Source of the DNA: Glutamicibacter sp002979865
GTDB taxonomy: Bacteria > Actinomycetota > Actinomycetes > Actinomycetales > Micrococcaceae
Direction: 5' to 3'
NCBI RefSeq assembly: GCF_050030965.1
Contig: NZ_CP188297.1
Location: forward strand, 3,803,372 to 3,867,371
Length of the DNA stretch: 64,000 bases
Shown here: piece by piece, positions 43,801 through 50,238 of the stretch
Layout of the letters: each line of letters begins with the position of its first letter
Numbering within the stretch: position 1 is the first letter of the stretch
Notes under the pieces: generated by a model
What the model was told of the DNA's origin: nothing
The model's input: the letters and a program-made list of their open reading frames with translations, nothing else
The model's database searches: none
Translations under genes and position numbers: made by a program

Positions 43801-45273
43801 GGCTACCGCGTTGATTAGTAGATCCAGCCCCTCGTAGTCCACAAGGCTGCCAGCATATCCAAGAAGGAACTCACCCTTCCTTTTCTTGTCAACGACCTTC
43901 GATCGCTCAGCTGGGAGAGGGACGTACTGGAAAATGTTCGCAGCATTCGGCAAGATTTCAATCTTGTCTCTTTCTGCGCCGCGTTTCACCAGTTCCTCAC
44001 GGACTTCCTCCGTGATTGCGAAGGCACGATCCGCTTCGTTCGCTACCAGAGTCTCAATGCGGCGTGCTAGTTCGAATCGTTCCGATTTATGCCAAGTTTC
44101 GTTACCAGCCGCTGCGGTGATTTCCCAAAGCCCACGTACTTCGTAGATGAACGGGATTCCAAGACGACGAGCTGCGATCAATGCTGGCAACGCCGTAATG
44201 TGGTTGGACGCAGAAACGATCACGGAAGGTCGATTCATCATCGCTTCGCGAACATAAATATCTGCCGCGATCTGCACAAACTTATCCAGTGGATCGCTAC
44301 GTAGCGATACACCTGGGTTAAAGTACGTATCGACGCCCTGGTAATTGCGAATCAGGCGCTTTTCTTTCGGCATCTTCTTGTTGACTTTGGAGTCCCAAGG
44401 GTAGCCAGGTCGCGCTGCAATGAAGAGATCCATGCCGGCTTCGGTGACGGCAGTGGTGAGACCAGTCGTACGCGTCGAATATCCGTTGCTGTTGTATTCG
44501 CCAGTGCTGTGCGCGCAATACATCACTTTATCCGGCTGCGGCATATAAGCAGGCGTAGAGGTCTTCGGCGGAACTACCGGCAAGGAATCGAATAGTCGGG
44601 CTTGTCCCAGAATCTGATCGTGCAAGGCTCCGAAGCTTGAAGGCGACTCCTCCTTTGCAGCAAGAGCAACTAACCCTTCTGAAGGTTCAACAATCTCGCC
44701 CTGGTCGCGGTAACGGGCTATATATGCATCCGCTTCACGCTTAATAGCATCGATGAAGCTTTCTTCGATGCCGGTTCCGGCAGGACTGTCTGGCCGACTT
44801 ACATTGTCGAAGTTGGAAATGCTTGGTGATGCCGCCAGGACTGGAACATTCTTTTGAACCCGGCGAGGAGCAACAGGCTTACGCGCAAAGGGGCTCTTCA
44901 AACCGCGTGCGGCTCTAACGACCGGATGGTTCTTTAGATTCTCATACGCCGTTTTGAATTTCTCGGCCCGTTCATGCTCATTAGCGAGTTGCTTCTTGAG
45001 AATCGATGCCTCACGGCTGAATTTCTGTCGCGCTTCCTGGGTGGAAGCAAGTTCTCGTTCGAGCCTTGTGATTAGGCCATCTGACTTGACCTTGCGCGAT
45101 CGCAGAGACTCGTTTTCCCGCGATAATTTCGATGATTGCGCACGGTACTTAGCCAAATCATCCAGTACTCTGGTCTCAAAGTCGCCTTCAAGATTCAGAT
45201 ATTCCTGTTTAATGCTAAAAAGTTCGGCACGCGAACTCATTGCTTGAGCGGTCTTGCGATTCGATCGTTTCAA
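40840..45273 (-). CDS. Giant three-module glycosyltransferase with N-terminal coiled coil
   Basis: 1477 residues from a TTG with GAGGGAG about 10 bases upstream (an ATG lies 11 codons in). Residues about 20-115 form a long charged coiled coil. GT4 module A is about 249-650 (IPFIYEVRGLWE, ILPNAAN, LGYAGSLVDYEGLDLL, VSPLKPIEAMAAGRPVIGS). A CgeB-like module is about 664-1010 (FVESAWAGNDGTW, IFWNKEDPVHF, VNVNSVNASPTMFSRRVFELAACGTPVIS). GT4 module C is about 1140-1475 (HSQELFTDYPRS, VIPNSVDTKKL, LGFVGMVPQMKRFDL, SDFESFHFTLADG). No membrane segment was seen. It is probably a processive or multi-step polymerase of the surface glycan, scaffolded by the coiled coil. First gene of the operon. Confidence 0.83.
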   Translation of the reverse strand: MKRSNRKTAQAMSSRAELFSIKQEYLNLEGDFETRVLDDLAKYRAQSSKLSRENESLRSRKVKSDGLITRLERELASTQEARQKFSREASILKKQLANEHERAEKFKTAYENLKNHPVVRAARGLKSPFARKPVAPRRVQKNVPVLAASPSISNFDNVSRPDSPAGTGIEESFIDAIKREADAYIARYRDQGEIVEPSEGLVALAAKEESPSSFGALHDQILGQARLFDSLPVVPPKTSTPAYMPQPDKVMYCAHSTGEYNSNGYSTRTTGLTTAVTEAGMDLFIAARPGYPWDSKVNKKMPKEKRLIRNYQGVDTYFNPGVSLRSDPLDKFVQIAADIYVREAMMNRPSVIVSASNHITALPALIAARRLGIPFIYEVRGLWEITAAAGNETWHKSERFELARRIETLVANEADRAFAITEEVREELVKRGAERDKIEILPNAANIFQYVPLPAERSKVVDKKRKGEFLLGYAGSLVDYEGLDLLINAVAELPESLSHVGALIVGDGSVLPALKRQVTELGLDERIRFTGRVPNEQINDYLAIFDAVVCPRKSNIVTELVSPLKPIEAMAAGRPVIGSNVSPIATLLGTDSARGLLFEADHVQSLAESIALLANDPRTAQDMGRRARKWTVENRTWPIVAKTFVAQAASVQGRRPTGKKLNEIRMALIADEFTTSTISREVNVVSPTPDNWREALTTNPVDVLFVESAWAGNDGTWTRKVGYYDDEQCADLVALIGYCRSKNIPTIFWNKEDPVHFNRFRRTAKYFDVVLTTDANCLRDYWDHRGGNLKALGSLSFWAQAEIHNPMGSSRTYSHTVAYGGSYYGDRYAERSKELRAILEGARPQGLTIYDRQADNPESPYKFPPALQGYVQGGLTYEEMVEAYKSHPVHVNVNSVNASPTMFSRRVFELAACGTPVISGKSFGVTWMFDGSVPVVGSRRESELISTLWMNSEADRVADAWEPLRVTFRKHLAHHRLAMALRMAGLAVDIPTLPSLGIELKTLTEEIAWDLVAASVRPMQVYVAGFSDDDTAVNILRTAGIAVMSNDAVREADVIASNAEEILQDHQVLEDMLTAMFYGQAATVQVSDKYVGTQGLPLWMREHVDAQLPTLTRSSNIADSAVETICLRRPLDVEEADGTLIDNPASKDSQNILVAGHDLKFAGSIMAGIFDHGHNLKIDKWDGHAQHNVEESQDLLEDADTVFCEWSLGNLAWYSTHLKPGQKLVTRFHSQELFTDYPRSVNFKKVDKVIFVSELIRGMAIQKFGIPEEKTMVIPNSVDTKKLDLPKSDDSQFVLGFVGMVPQMKRFDLVLDLLEKLRAIDSRFTLRVKGKRPEDYPWMAAREEEMAFYELQYARIEESDLLRGAVVFDPQGDNMAQWYQEIGVAVSTSDFESFHFTLADGAASRALPVGLAWPGAEWLYPNEWLHADTASAAQYVISQVQDQAKLAEQVEAAREFTVKNYDSNDVLARIMNEIEAN

Positions 45274-45592
45274 CGAGGAAACTCCCTCAACTTTGTATTC
45301 TTATCCGCAAGTAATTCTAGCGGTTCGATTGGAAGAGCCGAGGTTTGACACAACCTAGCGATAGCAATTCAGCGAAACACTTCCTGACCCATTGGGTTGT
45401 CGGTGAAATATACGTCCAAAGTCTCCGGCTTCCTGCATTTGATGCAAGTCCAGTTGAGGAACGTCACTGGAACTGATTCACAGGCTCTCATGATGCTCAC
45501 TCACAGTAACGACTTCTTCGGTCTCTGACAATGTAGGCATTCCCTTGCCCGTTATGTTGTTGACAGCTCGTTACTCCCCCTGCCTGTCAGGG
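45274..45592. other. Spacer upstream of the giant glycosyltransferase
   Basis: About 320 bases between the TTG start at 45273 and the IS3 end at 45593. No supported gene was found; on the minus strand only a 20-codon frame is seen. It should hold the polysaccharide operon promoter, but no convincing -35/-10 pair was recognised on the minus strand. Confidence 0.5.
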
Positions 45593-45662
45593 TTGAGTGA
45601 GACCACCGATTCATAGCAAGTTATTCTCCCCAGACAGGGCGAGAACAGGACTAATCTCCACC

Positions 45663-46097
45663 ATGAGCATCGCCTCCATCCACCCACCGGCCAGCACCAT
45701 GCCGGAGAATGGGACCATGGATTCCACCCAGCCCCGCCCGGACCAGCCACAACGCCGTAGCATCACCCCGGCCCAGAAAGTCGCTCACCTGCAAGGCTAC
45801 GAACACGCGATCCAAAGCGGCGAGAGCCGCGGCTACCTGCGCGCCAACGGACTATATTCTTCGCAGATCGTCGAGTGGCGCAGGCTCCGCGATGCGGGAA
45901 TCCTCGACGGAAACAACCCCGCCAACAGCACCAAAAGTGGCGGGAAGCTGAGCAAGGAACAAGCCGAAATCGCCCGGTTGAAAAAGCAGCTCGCGGCCAG
46001 CGAGCAGAAGCTCGCCACCACGCAGACCGCCTTGGACATCATGGGAAAAGCACACGCGCTCTTGGAACAAATCTCAAAGAGCGCGGATTCCAAATAG
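45663..46097 (+). CDS. IS3 transposase orfA (HTH and leucine-zipper part)
   Basis: 144 residues from the ATG at 45663; the open frame continues upstream to a GTG inside the terminal repeat but that start is unlikely. It shows a helix-turn-helix-like region (QKVAHLQGYEHAIQSGESRG, NGLYSSQIVEWRRLRDAG) and a C-terminal leucine-zipper-like coiled coil (SKEQAEIARLKKQLAASEQKL). OrfA binds the element ends and is normally fused to OrfB by -1 frameshifting. Confidence 0.82.
   Translation: MSIASIHPPASTMPENGTMDSTQPRPDQPQRRSITPAQKVAHLQGYEHAIQSGESRGYLRANGLYSSQIVEWRRLRDAGILDGNNPANSTKSGGKLSKEQAEIARLKKQLAASEQKLATTQTALDIMGKAHALLEQISKSADSK
46043..46049 (+). promoter_or_regulatory. Candidate -1 programmed ribosomal frameshift site
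   Basis: GGGAAAA is in register with orfA (ATG-GGA-AAA), fitting the X XXY YYZ slippery rule. A -1 slip enters exactly the open frame that leads into the OrfB integrase (KSTRALGTNLKERG...). This is the standard way IS3 elements make the OrfAB transposase; the site is deduced from sequence. Confidence 0.6.
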
Positions 46098-47133
46098 CAG
46101 CACAAGACATCCTTGCTGATGCCTACCAGCAGTTGATCGACAGCGGCGTTCCCACGCGGTGGGCCAGCACACTGGCAGGGGTCAGCCGGGCCACGATGCA
46201 CCGCCACCAGCAAGCTACGAGAGCACCACAGCCGGTTGCTGCAGCGCCGCGTCCAACGCCGGCGGACAAGCTCACCACGAGCGAAGAAGCCCTGATCCTG
46301 GACACCTTGAACAGCGAGTGGTTCATCGATCGGGCACCCGGACAGATCGACGCGGTCCTCTTGTCTAAGGGCACGCATTTGTGCTCGGTGTCCACCATGC
46401 ATCGGCTGTTGCGCCGTGAGAAGCAAGTGGCCGAACGCCGCCAGCAGGCCCGCCACCCAGCCCGGAAAGTCCCGGAACTGGTCGCGTACCAGCCCGGTGA
46501 GGTGTTCACGTGGGACATCACGAAATTGGCTGGCCCAGCCAAGGGCACCTATTTTGATGCCTACGTGATGATCGATATTTACTCGCGCTATATTGTCGGT
46601 TGCCAGGTCCATGCCCGTGAATCCGGTGAGCTGGCTAGGGAGTTCATGGCGCAGGTGTTCGCCACCGACCAGATCCCCAAGGTAGTTCATGCCGATCGTG
46701 GGACCTCGATGACCTCGAAGCGGGTCGCTGCATTGCTGGCGGACTTGGATGTGCTGAAGTCGCATTCGCGGCCGAAGGTCAGCAATGATAATCCCTATTC
46801 AGAAGCTTGGTCCAAGACCTTGAAGTATCTTCCGGTGTTTCCGGAGCGGTTCGGTTCGCTGGCTGATGCCCGGGACTCCATGGACTGGTTCGTTCAGGCG
46901 TACAACGGCATCACCGGCATTCGGGGATCGACTTCCATACGCCGGCGGACGTGCATTTCGGGATGACCGGGCATGTTGAGGACCAACGGCGGGCCGCGCT
47001 GCAGGCTGCGTGGGACGCGCATCCTGAACGGTTCGGCCAGCGTAGTCTGCCGAAGAAACTGCAGGTGCCTGAAGCGGCGTGGATCAACGAGCCAATGAAG
47101 CTGGAGGAGCGTGAAGAAATGATCGCTGTTTAG
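46049..47133 (+). pseudogene. IS3 orfB integrase, broken by one-base deletion
   Basis: The DDE integrase is complete up to the third acidic residue: D in VFTWDITKL, D in VVHADRGTSM, E in NPYSEAWSKTLKY. After WFVQAYNG the frame changes: the conserved continuation (HSGIDFHTPADVHFGMTG...) is found in the +1 shifted frame from about 46918 to 47133. Adding one C after position 46909 turns the reading into GHHRHSGIDFHTP and restores a single frame to the stop. A single-base deletion is therefore inferred. In this copy translation instead stops at 46966. Confidence 0.85.
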
Positions 47134-47193
47134 CACCCGTTGGTCTCACTTGACTTGAAAATTTCCGCTCAGCTCGGTTGGTACTTGGTAACT

Positions 47194-47241
47194 GTGTACA
47201 AAGTACTGAGATCCACTGTCCACGAAGTGATGAGTTTCAGT
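47194..47241 (+). repeat. Two 24-nt IS481-type end repeats (orphan end)
   Basis: Units begin GTGTACAAAGTACTGAGAT (47194) and GTCCACGAAGTGATGAGTT (47218) with exact 24-base spacing. The sequence just before them (GGTTGG...GGTAACT) recurs before the array at 61717, so this is the end of another copy of the same element type, orphaned between the IS3 and the IS481 relic. Confidence 0.75.
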
Positions 47242-47286
47242 GCTGTATAGCTGACGTATTTGGTAGCACCTGTGCGCGCATCGGAT

Positions 47287-47382
47287 GTGAAATCTCGACA
47301 CTTCGTAGACAGTGGATCTCATGGCTTCGTGGAAACACGATCTCATAAGATCGTGGACACGATGTCTCATACCTTCGTGGCC
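47287..47382 (-). repeat. Four tandem 24-nt end repeats of the IS481-like relic, left end
   Basis: Read on the minus strand, four head-to-tail 24-base units begin GGCCACGAAGGTATGAGA, GTCCACGATCTTATGAGA, TTCCACGAAGCCATGAGA and GTCTACGAAGTGTCGAGA. Consensus GTCYACGAAGTNNTGAGA. They lie between the terminal inverted repeat and the transposase start and mirror the right-end array; they are probably transposase binding sites. Confidence 0.85.
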
Positions 47383-47416
47383 ATTCGAGACTTGATTTTC
47401 TGGCACGCTCAATCGC

Positions 47417-49386
47417 ATGCCTAACGTACTGTCTCCACGCCTGCGCGCGATGATCATCAGTTTCGATCCCACACAGCCCGAGACCCTGAGCATCAGCGAA
47501 TTCTGCAAGCCCCAAAAAATTCTAGCGAAGCATCTTCTACCGCATCCGTGAACGTGCCACCCAAGAATCTGCCGGCGCGCTGCACCCGCTCCCCAGAGCC
47601 CCGAAACTACCCTCCAGATGCTACGGTCCCGAAGTGATCAACGAACTGGTCAGGATCTGCAAGGAACTCAAGAACGATGGCTGGGACTAAGGACCGAAGA
47701 CCATCCATTACGAAGCGACCATCCTGGAAGAATTCCCTGGCGGCCAGATCCAGTCCGTGGCGACCATTGCGAGGCTGCTGGCCAGTGTGGGGCATGTTGA
47801 GCGCAGTCCGCAAGCGCCCTAAAGCCTCCTACGTACCCTTCGCACACCCTGCTGCCATGGAGTTGTGGCAACTCGACGCGTTCGAGTGCCGAATAGCCCG
47901 AAACGGTACTTCAGTTCCTGCGATCGGGTACCGAGCGATTCTTGCGACCTGGTATTTCAATACCTGCTAGAACGTACCGCTGATGATGTGAACTCTGGTG
48001 CGTTAGGAGTCCATGAGGATCGCATTGGGCAAACCCAACCATGTGGCCAACTAGCAGTCGGACGTCGTACGCAATACGGTAGTTTCGTCGCTGCTGAAGA
48101 ACGGTGAATCCTCGTGTCCGCACAATCTGGGACCCAGGGAATCATCAGATCATCCCTCGATTGAAACGTGGGTAGCATCTCCGCGGCGCTTTCGGAATGG
48201 CAACGAGCTGCCACGCTGGCAAATAAACCGGGTGTGCCAAGCCCTTCTTCGTCCTCAGCCAAGTGAAGTTCCCGTTGACAGATTTGAGGCCGATAGTTGG
48301 TTGGACGATCCGCCTTGGAGCAGCGACAGTGGCGAACAGTACCTGGTTGGAAGAACAGTGGTTTCACGTTGCAAGAATGGCAGTACCTTCAAGGATTATT
48401 CTTCATTCGAGTTCCGAACCCATTCCGATCAGGTGGTGACCGTCTACCAGATCATCGACGATGCGACCCGATTTGATGTGCGCTCCAGCGCGTACGCACG
48501 GCATGAGAACAGCGGCGACGCGCAACAGGTGCTCGCAAACGCCATCAATGACTACGGGCCGCCCAAGGAAGTCCTCAGCGATAATTCCAAGGCGTTCAAC
48601 CAGCTCCGTGGTGGAACCATCGGCATCGTGGAGGCCTATTTAGCTTCCCAGGGAAGCATGCCGATCACGGGGTTGCCGGGCAGGCCGACGACCCAACGTA
48701 AGAATGAGCGTTCGCACCAGACCCTTCAGCAGTTCCTCAAGGCCAACAGGCCGCAGAATCTTGCGGACGTGCAGAAGCTGCTGCGACGCTACCGTGAACA
48801 CTACAACCAGTGCCGACCCCATCAGTCCTTGAACCAGGCAACCCCGCAGAAGGACTGGGAGCTGCTGGAGCACACGCCAGCCACCGAGCCGATACCGATG
48901 GTGGTGCTGGAAGCCAAGGCTGCTGAATACCTGATGAAGCGTCGAATCGGCAGCTCGGCGGTGAATCGGGCCGACCTTGTCGTTTCGAAAACTGGCGACA
49001 TCCTGAAGAAGCTCACGGAGCAGCACGAGCCGGACGTGGACCGCGAAAGCCATCAACTACTGGTGCGGGTCAATAAGGACAACTGCCAAGCCCACTATCG
49101 GGGCAAGCAGATCTCACTGCCGCAGACCTATGCCGAGCGGCAATACCTGAGGACCATAACCGACAACGAATTCATCTTGTCGGATCCCGATACCGCGGAA
49201 GTGGTGTTGAGTTTCCCGTTGCCCATGGTGGCATTGCGTGTCCATCGGCGGTTTGTGTACTCGTACTCGATCAGGGGAATTCACTTGGCGAACCCGACAA
49301 AGCAGTGGAGCCGGAAGGCCGCCGAATACCAGGCCCAGTACGAAGCGCGGGAAGAAGACATGCCCGAGGTGTGTGATTATCGGTAG
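47417..49386 (+). pseudogene. IS481-family transposase, multiply broken
   Basis: Starts MPNVLSPRLRAMIISFDP, homologous to the intact transposase start at 56924. Lesions: a frameshift near 47510 after EFCK; a TAA at 47688-47690 inside KNDGWD-stop-GPKTIHYE; a frameshift near 47815 (before KRPKASYVPF); and a 519-bp insertion at 47887-48405 that splits DAF-EFRTHSDQ. The 3' part from 48406 is open to 49386 with D in VLSDNSKAF and E in TQRKNERSHQTL. The first Asp is in MELWQLDAFE. The open stretch 48232-48405 belongs to the insertion, not the gene. Confidence 0.88.
47887..48405. mobile_element. 519-bp non-autonomous element with IS21-like ends (MITE-like)
   Basis: Begins TGCCGAATAGCCCGAAACGG and ends with the reverse complement of TGAAGAATAATCCTTGAAGG (15 of 23 terminal positions match), so TG...CA. 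It is flanked by an exact 6-bp duplication TTCGAG (47881-47886 and 48406-48411). Both ends continue with 22-base repeated units starting GGTACTTCAGTTCC or GGTACTGCCATTCTTGC, like the ends of the IS21 element at 61 kb. No convincing coding sequence lies inside. Excision would restore GAC-GCG-TTC-GAG-TTC-CGA in the host transposase. Confidence 0.88.
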
Positions 49387-49429
49387 GTAGCTGTTGCCGG
49401 CGGCTTTCGAATGGGACTTGCCGGTAGCT

Positions 49430-49501
49430 GTGTACAAAGTATTGAGATTGGTTGTCCACGAAGCCGTGAGATTCACTGTCTACGAAGTGCCGAGATTTCA
49501 C
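49430..49501 (+). repeat. Three tandem 24-nt end repeats of the IS481-like relic, right end
   Basis: Units start at 49430, 49454 and 49478: GTGTACAAAGTATTGAGA, GTCCACGAAGCCGTGAGA and GTCTACGAAGTGCCGAGA, each 24 bases long, followed by the terminal inverted repeat. A fourth, degenerate unit (GTCCACAAAGTCCACGAAA) lies just outside at about 49550. Confidence 0.85.
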
Positions 49502-49532
49502 ACCGTTTCGGTACACAGGTGCTACCAAATAC

Positions 49533-50087
49533 CTCTGCTAAACAAGTGTCCACAAAGTCCACGAAATTCCACACCCGGTTGCAAGAACACAAACACCTTC
49601 AAGCACTATTATGCACTCAGTATCCGAAGGAGGATTAACATCAGCGGCTGCGTTCCGGCGTTTATGCAGACGCGATCATGGGTAGAATCATTCCCCAATC
49701 GACCGCGGTTCGAAACGCTGGCGTACAACATGGGTGAACAGTTGAGCGCTTCGTAACTAGGAATGCTGTTGGGGGCCGGTGGTTCCCGTTCGAGGAATCA
49801 CTGGCTCCAGAGGCAATACTTATCGTCCCCAAACCTACGAGTCTTCAAGCACACTGCCGTGACTCGGGCCAACATGGACGCTCTGGAGGATCTATGCAGT
49901 AACTTGACCGGGGGCGAACCACAGAGTAATGCGCAATGATCCGGGACGGGATACTCTATGACTCTTGGCAGCTGACAAAGGATAAGCGGAGAGTACAGTG
50001 CTGCGATGGCAAATATCTCAGAATGCCCATGGCACTCCATGCTCCTGGTTCAGTAGGCCGACATGTACAAATCGAGAGATACTTGGA
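49533..50087. other. IS debris without a supported gene
   Basis: About 555 bases. The first part has a degenerate 24-nt unit and a segment at about 49575-49610 (GGTTGCAAGAACAC, ACCTTCAAGCACTATTATGCA) resembling the right end of the 519-bp element, so it is probably another IS21-type end. From about 49640 to 50087 nothing was recognised; short open frames on both strands lack support. Confidence 0.5.
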
Positions 50088-50142
50088 AATTAAGTAAGTG
50101 TATGACATCGACAAGATTTCGAAGTCATACACTTACTTAATT
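50088..50142. terminator. Perfect 19-bp hairpin downstream of the pyruvyltransferase fusion gene
   Basis: AATTAAGTAAGTGTATGAC pairs perfectly with its complement at 50124-50142 around a 17-base loop, about 97 bases beyond the stop of the 955-residue gene (read leftward). The A+T-rich stem has no clear T-run, so it may be a terminator or an mRNA-end stabiliser. Confidence 0.65.
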
Positions 50143-50238
50143 CAATACTGATTAGAAGATTCAACTATGGAACGTGTTTCTGCTCTTCCGAAGTTGATGT
50201 AAAAGTAATCTGCCCTGATTCCCGCCCGTCAAACGGCG

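Larger units (their letters stand above)
45593..47153 (+). mobile_element. IS3-family insertion sequence (frameshifted transposase)
   Basis: About 1.56 kb with imperfect terminal inverted repeats: TTGAGTGAGACCA on the left (45593-45605) and the reverse complement TCAAGTGAGACCA on the right (47141-47153), 11 of 13 matching. It carries orfA and an orfB integrase in the -1 frame with a slippery heptamer between them. No target-site duplication was recognised. OrfB is broken by one missing base, so this copy is probably inactive. Confidence 0.85.
47256..49532 (+). mobile_element. IS481-like element, degenerate, carrying a 519-bp insertion
   Basis: Bounded by a perfect 19-bp inverted repeat GTATTTGGTAGCACCTGTG (47256-47274) and its complement (49514-49532). 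Inside these lie 24-nt repeat arrays pointing inward (47287-47382 and 49430-49501) and a transposase pseudogene. Without the insertion the element would be about 1.76 kb. It sits 103 bases beyond the IS3 right end. Confidence 0.82.

Noticed and set aside
45274..45592. Twenty-codon minus-strand frame before the giant glycosyltransferase as a leader peptide
   Set aside because: No repeated regulatory codons, attenuator pair or conserved context could be seen.
45833..46765. 310-codon minus-strand open frame across the IS3 element
   Set aside because: Antisense of the clear orfA/orfB transposase; no motif.
48232..48405. 5' part of the 384-codon open frame in the IS481 relic
   Set aside because: It is the 519-bp insertion read through by chance; transposase homology begins only at 48406.
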